64,000 nucleotides of DNA. Source: Chryseobacterium capnotolerans (GTDB lineage Bacteria; Bacteroidota; Bacteroidia; Flavobacteriales; Weeksellaceae). Positions 53,621 to 61,715 of this stretch are shown piece by piece. Under the pieces are notes generated by a model. That model did no database searches, was not told where the DNA came from, and saw nothing but the letters and a program-made list of their open reading frames with translations. Position 1 is the first letter of the stretch; each line of letters begins with the position of its first letter. The DNA lies in assembly GCF_021278965.1 (NCBI RefSeq), contig NZ_CP065589.1, positions 811,001 to 875,000 on the forward strand. Reading direction: 5' to 3'. The position numbers were made by a program, and so were the translations under genes.

Positions 53621-54169
53621 TTATTCTCTAAGGACTTTTATTCTGTTATCATTCCATATTTTGATCACCGAAGATCCTGAATATTTGGAAACTTTATCTC
53701 TGTCTTCCTCCACAGCATAATCCACAAGATTAATAATTTCCGAAGAAATATCTGAGAATTTCAACGGGCTTTTATCACCACTGAAATTAGCAGAAGTAGA
53801 AACTAAAGGCTTATTCAGCTTCGTGATTAATTTTTTACAAAAATCATTTTTTACCAATCTGATTCCGATGCTGCCATCTTCGGCTAGTAATTCTTTAGGT
53901 AATCCTCTTGGATTTTCATAAACAATAGTTACCGGTTTTTCACTTAAATCAATAATTTCCCAAGCCATTTCGGGAACATCCACCAAATCCTGAAGCCTTT
54001 TTTCAGATTCTACCAGAATAATCATGGATTTGTTTTTTTCACGTTTTTTGATATCAAAAATCTTATTGACAGCCTCTATATTGGTCGCGTCACAGCCAAT
54101 TCCCCAAATGGTATCAGTAGGATATAGAATAGTTCCGCCGGATTTTAATATTTCAATAATAGGTTCCAT
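53621..54169 (-). CDS. L-threonylcarbamoyladenylate synthase (Sua5/YciO/YrdC)
   Basis: 182 aa from ATG 54169; the frame's upstream extension is poor. YrdC motifs: GGTILYPTDTIWGIGCDA, IFDIKKREKNKSMIIL, GSIGIRLVKNDFCKKLI, KPLVSTSANFSGD. It makes threonylcarbamoyl-AMP for t6A37 in ANN-decoding tRNAs. It shares the strand with the NTF2-like and cca genes, so a tRNA-maturation cluster is likely. Confidence 0.93.
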   Translation of the reverse strand: MEPIIEILKSGGTILYPTDTIWGIGCDATNIEAVNKIFDIKKREKNKSMIILVESEKRLQDLVDVPEMAWEIIDLSEKPVTIVYENPRGLPKELLAEDGSIGIRLVKNDFCKKLITKLNKPLVSTSANFSGDKSPLKFSDISSEIINLVDYAVEEDRDKVSKYSGSSVIKIWNDNRIKVLRE

Positions 54170-54262
54170 ATTTTTATTACATTCAAAATAAGGGATAAAG
54201 GTAAAAAATATATGAATTTTAGACAAAAAATGAGAGTAAAAAGGATTGTGTATTGATGTGTT

Positions 54263-54287
54263 TTTAGGTTTTGGCTAAAGCCAATGG
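54263..54287. repeat. 25-bp dispersed palindromic repeat, second copy
   Basis: Exact inverted match of 40324-40348 with the TTGGCTAAAGCCAA palindrome; lies 33 bases left of the IS4 element. Confidence 0.6.
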
Positions 54288-54374
54288 ATGATTTATAAAA
54301 TTAAAGATGGGCTGAAGCCTAGTGATGGTCGGAAGATTTTTTCTTCCGATTTTCATTTTGGGTTACTTAAGTTT

Positions 54375-54382
54375 TATCTTTG
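54375..54382 (+). promoter_or_regulatory. Bacteroidota -7 promoter box (TATCTTTG) inside the IS
   Basis: TATCTTTG, 18 bases upstream of transposase ATG 54401, matches TAnnTTTG; so the element carries its own promoter. Confidence 0.5.
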
Positions 54383-54400
54383 ATAAGTATACTTATTAAT

Positions 54401-55621
54401 ATGTCCATTTTTAGCGAGCACAAAATTTCAGTTTCCCAGTTGTTAAGCTTTATTCCTGAAGCCCTCTTATCTCATCTTTCAGCCAATACCAAAGTAGATC
54501 ATTATTCTAAAGTACTTCAAGGCAGAAAGATGTTTTATCTTCTGTTATTTGCCATTACCAGCAATGAAAAATTAAGCCAGCGAACACTGGAAGACACATT
54601 TAAAGATCCTGTATTTAAGGCTTTATTCAATCTTGATGAAACTGAAACTGTAAGACGCAGTTCTATTTCTGAGAGGCTTTCAAAAATCGATTCAAGATAC
54701 TTTAAAGAAATCTACGATTGTATCTATAATATGTTCTGTGATTCCTATAACCCGGCAGAAAGAGAAAAATATGATCTAATCAGAACAGATAGCACTGTTA
54801 TTGGTGAAGCAGCTGGAAAATTAAAGGAAGGCATTGCTCAAAACGGAGGTAAGAAATTTATTAAGTATAGTGTCTTATTTGATGGGCTGCTTCCTTGCGG
54901 AGTTGAAATTTACAATACTCCTAAATACTGTGCAGAAGATAATGCTCTTTCTGAAGCTGTATTGCAACATGTGAAAAGAGAAAAAGAACATGCCAATATT
55001 TATATTATAGATAAAGGATTGGGTTCTGCCCAAAGAATGAAAGAATTTGATGATAAAGGGGTGTTTTTTGTTATAAGATCTAAAGAAAATAGAAAACATG
55101 AAGAAATAAAGTCTTTTATTGAAAAAGATCAGAATATCGACTTAGGAGAAATTGTACTCATAAAAGATAGTTTAGTAAAGTTATATTCGTCAAAACCTGT
55201 CCCAACTCAAAAAGGGAAAACTTATAATAAGGAGGAGCAAATTGAAACACATTTCAGATTGGTTGTAGTAAGCAGCAAACAGCAACCTGAAAAAGAATTT
55301 TGGTTTCTAACCAATGACTTTCAAATCTCTGCAAAAGATATTGCGGATTATTATCGGAAAAGATGGGACATTGAAGTGTTTTTTAGATTTCTAAAACAGG
55401 AACTTCATGCTAGTCATCTTCTTTCACTCAATAAAAATGGTATAGAAGTAATGATTTACATGACTCTTATTACAGCTATGCTCATTCTCATCTATAAAAA
55501 AGCAAATAATATAGGATATAAAACAGCCAAAAGAAGATTTGCTATGGAGATAAGGAACCTTGCCATATCTATATTAATAATAGGGGCAGGGGGAAATCCT
55601 GATAAAGTTTTTAAAACTTAA
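54401..55621 (+). CDS. IS4 family transposase
   Basis: 406 aa from ATG 54401 (the TTG at 54380 overlaps the -7 box). The DDE transposase layout of IS4 is visible: first Asp in YDLIRTDSTVIGEA, second in NIYIIDKGLGS, and the YRKRWDIEVFFRFLKQEL signature (Y-2-R-3-E-6-K type) with the third acidic residue. Full length and inside intact ends, so potentially active. Confidence 0.93.
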   Translation: MSIFSEHKISVSQLLSFIPEALLSHLSANTKVDHYSKVLQGRKMFYLLLFAITSNEKLSQRTLEDTFKDPVFKALFNLDETETVRRSSISERLSKIDSRYFKEIYDCIYNMFCDSYNPAEREKYDLIRTDSTVIGEAAGKLKEGIAQNGGKKFIKYSVLFDGLLPCGVEIYNTPKYCAEDNALSEAVLQHVKREKEHANIYIIDKGLGSAQRMKEFDDKGVFFVIRSKENRKHEEIKSFIEKDQNIDLGEIVLIKDSLVKLYSSKPVPTQKGKTYNKEEQIETHFRLVVVSSKQQPEKEFWFLTNDFQISAKDIADYYRKRWDIEVFFRFLKQELHASHLLSLNKNGIEVMIYMTLITAMLILIYKKANNIGYKTAKRRFAMEIRNLAISILIIGAGGNPDKVFKT

Positions 55622-55656
55622 AATAAAATGGTCGGATATTCTTCCGACCACCACTA

Positions 55657-55813
55657 GGCTGAAGCCCATCTCTATTGATGTTCAATACGTGTAAATTACA
55701 AATGTATTATTACGAATGAATAGAAAATATATTTTAAAATAATCTGTGTAGTATTTTATTCAATTCAATAGGAATGGGGTTTAGCCCATTTAACAATTTA
55801 TCATTTTATTACA
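55657..55813. repeat. Remainder of the palindromic repeat right of the IS
   Basis: Contains the GGCTGAAGCCCATC half of the split palindrome and a further palindromic unit ATGGGGTTTAGCCCAT near 55774-55789. Non-coding between the IS and the DinB gene. Confidence 0.5.
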
Positions 55814-56326
55814 TTACATCCATCCCAATTTCGGCAAATATCTTTCCTCAATAATATTCAGGTGGTGGTAATTATGTCCGATAATCAATTTTCCTATGGT
55901 TTCCACTGAGATTTCATGACCGTTAGCTGTACCGATATTTTGTAGAGCTGCCGGATTCATTGTTTCTAGTAGAATCTGAGACGACTTTCTTACCAATTTA
56001 TATTCTTCTAGTAAAGATTCTGTGGATCTTTCATTGGCAAAAGACTGCTCTGCATATTCATTTTCATCAAATCCTGGAAGATTGTTTTTATCACCTCTTG
56101 CAAAAGCTAAGATTCTGTATTGAAAAACTCTTTCTGTATCAGATAAGTGAAGGAGCAATCCTTTTAAGGTCCATTTACCTTCAGCGTATGCAAATTTTGA
56201 TTGTTCTTCAGTAAGATTAGAGTAAATTCCTACTGTTTTCTCTTCTGATATTTTTAATTCAGCCAGCCAATCTCCCGATGGGATCTGGTCTAAATATCTT
56301 TGAATGTATTTTTGAAAATCTGTCAT
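55814..56326 (-). CDS. DinB family protein
   Basis: 170 aa from ATG 56326. The four-helix bundle has the family's metal His pattern: GKWTLKGLLLHLSDTERVFQYRIL with His, and IIGHNYHHLNIIEERYL with the His pair near the end. DinB-like proteins are often thiol or maleylpyruvate transferases using bacillithiol-type thiols; the substrate is unknown. Same strand as the GNAT gene upstream by 77 bases. Confidence 0.87.
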   Translation of the reverse strand: MTDFQKYIQRYLDQIPSGDWLAELKISEEKTVGIYSNLTEEQSKFAYAEGKWTLKGLLLHLSDTERVFQYRILAFARGDKNNLPGFDENEYAEQSFANERSTESLLEEYKLVRKSSQILLETMNPAALQNIGTANGHEISVETIGKLIIGHNYHHLNIIEERYLPKLGWM

Positions 56327-56403
56327 AGTTTTAGAATTTAACAATTTAGCAGTCTAACCATGTAACAATCATTGGTAAACTGTTAAACTGATGCATTGTT
56401 ATA

Positions 56404-56850
56404 TTATTTATTTGTCCACTCGTAAAAGTTCACAGAATCATAGCGTTCAAAACCACAGACAGGATACAATTGGTTACCTACATCATTGCCTTTTCCTGTT
56501 TCAAGCAGGATCCCGCAGGCGTTGGAAGCTTTGCATAATTCTTTTGCTTTTTCAATAAGTTCTTTGGAGTAGCCTTTTCCTCTGTGGTGAGCATTGACAT
56601 ACAGATCATTCAGCAGCCAATAGCGCTGCATTCTTGTGGAAGAAAATATAGGGTATAATTGTACAAAACCAGTTAGGATACCATTTTCTTCTGCTACAAA
56701 AATTTCAGAGTCTTTATTTTCAATTCTTTCCCGGAGAAAATCTGAAGCGGCAGGAATATCGGATGACTTATGATAGAATATTCTGTATTGATCGAACAAT
56801 TCAGCCAGTTGAGGTAAATCTGCAACGATTGCTTTTCTTGTATTTTTCAT
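56404..56850 (-). CDS. GNAT family N-acetyltransferase
   Basis: 148 aa from ATG 56850. The acetyl-CoA site is NDLYVNAHHRGKGYSKELIEKAKEL (HRGKGYS) and the end ILLETGKGNDVGNQLYPVCGFER is a normal GNAT C-terminus. Starts with KNTRKAIVADLPQLAELFDQYR. Substrate unknown. Located between the DinB gene and the cystathionine synthase gene on the same strand. Confidence 0.87.
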   Translation of the reverse strand: MKNTRKAIVADLPQLAELFDQYRIFYHKSSDIPAASDFLRERIENKDSEIFVAEENGILTGFVQLYPIFSSTRMQRYWLLNDLYVNAHHRGKGYSKELIEKAKELCKASNACGILLETGKGNDVGNQLYPVCGFERYDSVNFYEWTNK

Positions 56851-56919
56851 GGGTATTTGGTGATGGTAATAAAAATGAGAAAGATAGTAAATCCTTCTCA
56901 TTTTATTTTTGTTAATGTC

Positions 56920-58059
56920 TTAAGAAAAAGCTTTTTCCAGATCTGCAATAAGGTCTTCAGCATCTTCAATTCCAACGCTTAAACGTACAAGGTCATCTGT
57001 GATTCCCAATTCAGCACGTTTTTCAGCCGGGATAGAAGCGTGAGTCATTAATGCTGGGTGATTTGCTAAAGATTCCACACCTCCTAAAGATTCAGCTAAT
57101 GTAAATACTCTTACTTTTTCAAGGAATTTGATTGCGTCTTCTTTCTTTCCGGATTTAAATGTGAATGAAACCATTCCTCCAGATTCCTTCATTTGAGATT
57201 TTGCCAGCTCATATTGAGGGTGAGATTCTAATCCTGGATAAATTACTTTATCTACAGCAGGATGAGTTTCAAGATATTTTGCTACTGCAAGACCATTGTC
57301 AGAATGTCTCTGCATTCTTAACGCCAGTGTTTTAATTCCTCTTAGTACAAGATAAGAATCGTGAGGGCCTAAAATACCACCACTTGCAAACTGAATAAAG
57401 TGAAGTTTTTCACCCAATTCTGCATCTTTAGCAATAAGTGCTCCTGCGATTACATCAGAGTGTCCTCCTAAATATTTGGTGGCAGAGTGCATTACGATAT
57501 CAGCTCCCAGATCAATAGGTCTTTGAATATAAGGAGTGGCAAAAGTATTGTCAACAGCTACTAAGATATCTTTTCCTTTAGCAATGTCTACTACAGCTTT
57601 GATGTCTACAAGCTTCATCAAAGGGTTCGTGGGAGTTTCAACCCAGATTAGTTTGGTCTTATCTGTAATAACATCTGCAATTTTAGAAACGTCATCAAAA
57701 TTCACAAATGTGAACTTCAGCTGATATTTTTCAAAAAGTCTTGTGAACATTCTGTAAGTTCCTCCATAAAGATCATCTACCGCGATGACCTCATCATCAG
57801 GATTTAATAACTTCAAAACGCAGTCGATAGCAGCAAGCCCGGAACCGAAAGCTAAACCTCTCGCTCCGTTTTCAATACTCGCTAAAGAATCTTCTAATGC
57901 CTGTCTTGTTGGATTAGCGGCTCTTGAATATTCATATCCGGAATGTACTCCGGGACTTTTCTGTGCAAACGTAGAGGTTAAAAATACAGGAACATTTACA
58001 GATCCTGTTGCAGACTCATGATGCTGCCCTCCGTGAATTACTTTGGTATTAAAATTCAT
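56920..58059 (-). CDS. metB: Cystathionine gamma-synthase / lyase-type PLP enzyme
   Basis: 379 aa, Cys/Met metabolism PLP family. PLP contacts: FGSGLAAID, AVDDLYGGTYR, ETPTNPLMKL, AVDNTFATPYIQRP and the lysine in HSATKYLGGHSDVIAGA. TLAESLGGVESLANHPALMTHASIP is the conserved C-terminal substrate loop. It makes or cleaves cystathionine (O-acyl-homoserine plus cysteine); metB and metC-type family members cannot be separated with certainty by reading. It is preceded by a repeat and gldC. Confidence 0.88.
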   Translation of the reverse strand: MNFNTKVIHGGQHHESATGSVNVPVFLTSTFAQKSPGVHSGYEYSRAANPTRQALEDSLASIENGARGLAFGSGLAAIDCVLKLLNPDDEVIAVDDLYGGTYRMFTRLFEKYQLKFTFVNFDDVSKIADVITDKTKLIWVETPTNPLMKLVDIKAVVDIAKGKDILVAVDNTFATPYIQRPIDLGADIVMHSATKYLGGHSDVIAGALIAKDAELGEKLHFIQFASGGILGPHDSYLVLRGIKTLALRMQRHSDNGLAVAKYLETHPAVDKVIYPGLESHPQYELAKSQMKESGGMVSFTFKSGKKEDAIKFLEKVRVFTLAESLGGVESLANHPALMTHASIPAEKRAELGITDDLVRLSVGIEDAEDLIADLEKAFS

Positions 58060-58068
58060 ATTTATATA

Positions 58069-58172
58069 ATTTGATAATTTAAAATGAGGTAATTTGAAAA
58101 TTAAACTGATGCTGTTACAAATATCAGTCCTTTTATTTTCAGGTTCTCAAATTATCTCACCTTCAAATTGTT
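58069..58172. repeat. 104-bp imperfect inverted repeat next to gldC
   Basis: Left arm (about 58069-58105, AATTTAAAATGAGGTAATTTG) and right arm (about 58138-58172, complement AATTTGAAGGTGAGATAATTTG) pair over about 26 positions with some mismatches. Non-coding, in the gap between gldC and metB; of the common Chryseobacterium TTTGATAATTTG type. Confidence 0.5.
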
Positions 58173-58173
58173 T

Positions 58174-58497
58174 TTACTTTATAGCTGATTTTATAGCAAA
58201 TTCTTCAGCAATTTCTTCCATCCACTGTGCTACATCCTCTTCACCAGTTGCTCTCTGGTAAGTACTTCCTAAAGAAACTAAAATCTGGTGGATAAACATC
58301 TTCATCTGGTCTACAGGCATTTCTTTGGTCCAAAGATCAATTCTTAAAGCTTCCCTAGTTTTATCATCCCATACAGAGATCATGGTAGCCTTTGTTTCTT
58401 CTTTTTCGATCCCGCCATCCTGAGCATTCCATGTGATGTTTTCCGGAACGTGGTTTTCATCTAACTCTACATCTATCGTAATCTGAGTTTTTCTCAT
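58174..58497 (-). CDS. gldC: Gliding motility protein GldC
   Basis: 107 aa with the near-family-wide string KTQITIDVELDENHVPENITW, WDDKTREALRIDLWTKEMPVDQMKMF and a charged helix end. GldC is a small cytoplasmic protein of the gliding/T9SS gene set that stabilises motor assembly in Flavobacterium studies; its detailed role is not settled. In related genomes it is normally next to gldB, but here the ABC-thioredoxin genes stand between them. Confidence 0.93.
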   Translation of the reverse strand: MRKTQITIDVELDENHVPENITWNAQDGGIEKEETKATMISVWDDKTREALRIDLWTKEMPVDQMKMFIHQILVSLGSTYQRATGEEDVAQWMEEIAEEFAIKSAIK

Positions 58498-58521
58498 ATC
58501 AATCTAAAATTTTTAGCAAAG

Positions 58522-60723
58522 TTAATACTTCTTCAGCTTATCCAAAATTTCTACGAAATTATCTTCATCAGGAAATGGAGCATTAAAGTTAAAAATTTTA
58601 CCTTCCGGATCTATGATAATAAATCTTGGAATAGACTGGATCTTGTATTTATTCATAAATTGTTGTGCATTTACCAACCAAAACTGAGGAAGATTGGATG
58701 TTTTTGTTTTTAAATAATTAGTCCATTTTGATTGGTTTTCATCGAGGCTGATAGAAATAAACTGAATATTATCATAATATCTGTATTGATGGCTCCTCGT
58801 TTCAAACACGGGACGGATCTGTTTACAAGGTCCACACCAGGTTGCCCAGAAGTCAATGACTACATATTTACCTTTATATTTAGAAAGTTTTTGAGCGATC
58901 CCTTTATCCGTAAGAAGGCTAAGATCAGGAAATAAGGCTCCTTTCTGAGAGCTGTTTATCCGGTCAAGTTTTGAATATAGATCCTGCTTGTAATCTATAT
59001 TACCTATTTTGTTGATTTCAGTATTGAATATTTTGTTTCTTGTAATGCTGTCAGTTTGTAGTTCTATAGTCTTAGCTAAGTGTTTAGACAACAGCTGATC
59101 TTTCGAAATTCCTTTAGGCATCTGATCGATCTTCACAAAAAGAATACTGTCGGGATTGGAAATTTGATCTTTATCAGACAATAACTGATCCAGTTTATAT
59201 TGCAGGTAATTATCATTTTTACTCAATAGAGCACTTGGTTTCTGAATATTTTCATTTAATTCCTTAAGAAAATATGCAGGCGGAGCAAATTTTGCATCAG
59301 TTAGTGAAGTCATTTTTCTGTAATTATTGATTTCATTCAGATATTCAATAGACATAAGTTCTCTTCTGTACCTTTTGTACTCTTCGGATAGCGCATTGTT
59401 TTCAGGATCAGCAAATACATTCAGGATTCTTTTATTTTCTTTCCAGTCAGATTCGGCCAAGTCATAAAATTTTGCAGGATCATTGACGTAATTCTGTTTT
59501 TCCAAAGCAGATTCAAACTCATAGCCAAAAGCACTTTCATTGTTGCTGTATGCCTGATCTGCTTTTCTGTTAGACCGTAAATAAGAGATCCGTTTTGTAT
59601 TGTTCAACTGGATATTAAAATCAAACCAATCACCACTTGCCATAATGAAGTTGACTTTTTTATTCCCGATTTCAAGGATATATTCATCCAGTGGGATGGG
59701 GTGGGTTGTCACCCAATTGAACGTATTGTTTTGGACGGCTGCAGCTCCTATCTTTTTGTGAAAATCTTTAGAATAGATCCTCACAGAGTCTATTTTAATA
59801 TCAGTTTCCAATTTTCCTCTGATAACAACTCCGGCTCCATCACTCTGATAGGGCTTTGGTTTCTGGAAAATATAAAGCAACCCTGAACCAATGATTAATG
59901 CCGCAGCAGAAACCAGAATCTGTTTTTTGTTTTTAAGAAAAGCATTTTTAAATCCTTTTTTACTATACCAAAAATAGCCTAGAGTAAGAAAAATAATCAT
60001 CCAGAAAAGGCTCATATACTCGGAGTGAGAAATGAAACTGTTCAGTCCTTTTATTTCCGGAGCGTTCCAGAAAGTGTATAGAGAACTATAGGGGTTGAAG
60101 AAAAAAGACTGCTTCTGTACAAGAGACGTAATATTGGAAGCCACTCCCAATGAACCGATGAGAAATGACCAGATGAAGCCTTGAAATGCTACAGAAACAC
60201 AAAGCTGAAGTGCCGCGATTCCTAAGATGGTTGCCCAGATTCTGATAAAGGTTTTTGTCATCCAGGCAGCATCAACAGTAAGAAGTTTTGCAGGATCAGG
60301 ATGAATAAAATAATCTATTAAAGCTAAAATAATATTAAACCCAAAATAAGAAGCAATACATAATGTACAAAGGAATATCAAGATGATATACTTTGATAAA
60401 TACAGCTGAAGCCTGCTTACTGGCTGAGTTTCCATTAGCTGCCATCCATTGTTTTTATGATCAGTCTGGGCAATCCTGTTGGAAGCAATAATCACAAACA
60501 AAAGTAATATGAAAAATGTGAAATATTTAATAGCTTCACCACCTATAGCTTTTTCAAATATAGAATAGCTCAGCATTTCATCTATGATGATATTCTTTTT
60601 GAAAAAGTCAGGAACAAAACTAAGCAGAGGAATTAATGCCCCTAGAATAAGAGCGATATAAGTGAGTCCTAATCCTTTTGTTTTTAGCCATTCTGTACCA
60701 ATGGCTGTTATTAATTTTTTCAT
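58522..60723 (-). CDS. ABC-2 permease fused to an extracytoplasmic TlpA-type thioredoxin
   Basis: 733 aa from ATG 60723. N-terminal about 310 residues hold seven hydrophobic helices of the ABC-2 permease type (KGLGLTYIALILGALIPLLSFV, FTFFILLLFVIIASNRIAQTDHKNNGW, YIILIFLCTLCIASYF, IWATILGIAALQLCV, SLFWMIIFLTLGYFWY and a last helix LVSAAALIIGSGLLYIF). Then comes a DUF4369-like beta domain (about 330-410), a helical spacer and a thioredoxin domain with WATWCGPCKQIRP (CGPC at about 630-633) and cis-Pro site SIPRFIIID. Seven helices place the thioredoxin outside. Such a fusion is unusual; a role in exporting and reducing or folding a cargo is speculation. Confidence 0.85.
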   Translation of the reverse strand: MKKLITAIGTEWLKTKGLGLTYIALILGALIPLLSFVPDFFKKNIIIDEMLSYSIFEKAIGGEAIKYFTFFILLLFVIIASNRIAQTDHKNNGWQLMETQPVSRLQLYLSKYIILIFLCTLCIASYFGFNIILALIDYFIHPDPAKLLTVDAAWMTKTFIRIWATILGIAALQLCVSVAFQGFIWSFLIGSLGVASNITSLVQKQSFFFNPYSSLYTFWNAPEIKGLNSFISHSEYMSLFWMIIFLTLGYFWYSKKGFKNAFLKNKKQILVSAAALIIGSGLLYIFQKPKPYQSDGAGVVIRGKLETDIKIDSVRIYSKDFHKKIGAAAVQNNTFNWVTTHPIPLDEYILEIGNKKVNFIMASGDWFDFNIQLNNTKRISYLRSNRKADQAYSNNESAFGYEFESALEKQNYVNDPAKFYDLAESDWKENKRILNVFADPENNALSEEYKRYRRELMSIEYLNEINNYRKMTSLTDAKFAPPAYFLKELNENIQKPSALLSKNDNYLQYKLDQLLSDKDQISNPDSILFVKIDQMPKGISKDQLLSKHLAKTIELQTDSITRNKIFNTEINKIGNIDYKQDLYSKLDRINSSQKGALFPDLSLLTDKGIAQKLSKYKGKYVVIDFWATWCGPCKQIRPVFETRSHQYRYYDNIQFISISLDENQSKWTNYLKTKTSNLPQFWLVNAQQFMNKYKIQSIPRFIIIDPEGKIFNFNAPFPDEDNFVEILDKLKKY

Positions 60724-60730
60724 CTGTGTT

Positions 60731-61633
60731 TTAATTTTTTGTGATTTCCATAAACCAGTCTTCAAGACCTGCATTATTTCTGATCTCAAAGATCTCGGCA
60801 TGATTCAGAACCAGGTTTTTGATAAGAGTGGCAATATGTTCTTTAGATTCTGCAGTGATTTCTATGGTACTCTCATTGATGATTTTAGGAGAATAATGCT
60901 CCGGAATTTCAGTGATAAAATGGGAGGCATTGTTGATTCCTATTCTGATATGATTGTATCTGTAAAGCTCATTAAGATCCTGTATGCTTCCCGTAAATCG
61001 TATTTCACCATGAGAAATAATGGCAAGGTGGGTGATCATTTTTTCAATTTCCTGAAGCAGATGGCTGGAAATAAAAATAGTAACCCCTTCCTCCTTGTTA
61101 AGTTTTATCAAGAGTTCCCTCATTTCCAGCATTCCATTGGGATCAAGACCATTTACAGGCTCATCCAGAATCAACAAATCTGGTTTTCCAAGTAAAGTCA
61201 TGGCAATAGAAAGTCTTTGCTTCATTCCCAAGGAATACTTCTTCATTTTCATTTTTCTGCTTTCCCAAAGACCTACGAGATGCAAAACCCTTTCACATTC
61301 TGATTCGGGTAAGTTTCGAAGCCTGGAAATGATAATAAGATTATCCCATCCGGAAAGATGGTCATAAAATGCTGCTGTATCAATCAGACTTCCGATTTTT
61401 TGAAATCCTTCCGGATAGAGATCAGATAAATCTTTGTCAAAAATCCGGATGGCATGGTTATCATCAGGAATACTGCCGATCAGCATTTTCATAGTTGTAG
61501 ATTTTCCAGCCCCATTGGCTCCCAGGAATCCAAAAATACTTCCCTTCGGAACTGAAAGATCAATATTTTTCAGAATCAGCTGATGGGGAGTAAACCCGTA
61601 ATTTAGATTTCGAATACTAATTAAATTTTCCAT
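60731..61633 (-). CDS. ABC transporter ATP-binding protein
   Basis: 300 aa. Walker A GANGAGKST at residues 38-46, Q-loop region, signature KYSLGMKQRLSIAMTLLGKP, Walker B LLILDEPVNGLDPNG, and the switch His in ISSHLLQEIEKM; a C-terminal alpha-beta domain follows, as in BcrA/lantibiotic-type ATPases. The permease-thioredoxin gene starts 8 bases downstream, so the two form one ABC exporter. Confidence 0.92.
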   Translation of the reverse strand: MENLISIRNLNYGFTPHQLILKNIDLSVPKGSIFGFLGANGAGKSTTMKMLIGSIPDDNHAIRIFDKDLSDLYPEGFQKIGSLIDTAAFYDHLSGWDNLIIISRLRNLPESECERVLHLVGLWESRKMKMKKYSLGMKQRLSIAMTLLGKPDLLILDEPVNGLDPNGMLEMRELLIKLNKEEGVTIFISSHLLQEIEKMITHLAIISHGEIRFTGSIQDLNELYRYNHIRIGINNASHFITEIPEHYSPKIINESTIEITAESKEHIATLIKNLVLNHAEIFEIRNNAGLEDWFMEITKN

Positions 61634-61667
61634 ATATATTGCGTTGATGAGAGGTAAGAAATAAAAA

Positions 61668-61695
61668 AAGACTTTCTGTAGTTACAAAAAGTCTT
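61668..61695 (-). terminator. Intrinsic terminator for gldB
   Basis: On the minus strand, stem AAGACTTT/AAAGTCTT (arms 61688-61695 and 61668-61675) is followed by a T7 tract (61663-61669 on the coding strand). It stops gldB transcription before the ABC ATPase gene, so gldB and the ABC genes are separate units. Confidence 0.75.
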
Positions 61696-61715
61696 ATATA
61701 GGTATGAAATAACGG

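Larger units (their letters stand above)
54310..55666 (+). mobile_element. Complete IS4-family insertion sequence with 10-bp target duplication
   Basis: Element 54320-55656 (1337 bp), with imperfect terminal inverted repeats TAGTGATGGTCGGAAG (left) and TAGTGGTGGTCGGAAG (right end, complement), 15 of 16 identical. The flanking 10-bp direct repeat GGCTGAAGCC (54310-54319 and 55657-55666) is the target duplication, in the IS4-family size range. Subterminal hairpins CGGAAG...CTTCCG occur at both ends. One transposase gene inside. Removing the element restores an almost perfect palindrome, so it inserted into a dispersed palindromic repeat. Confidence 0.88.
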
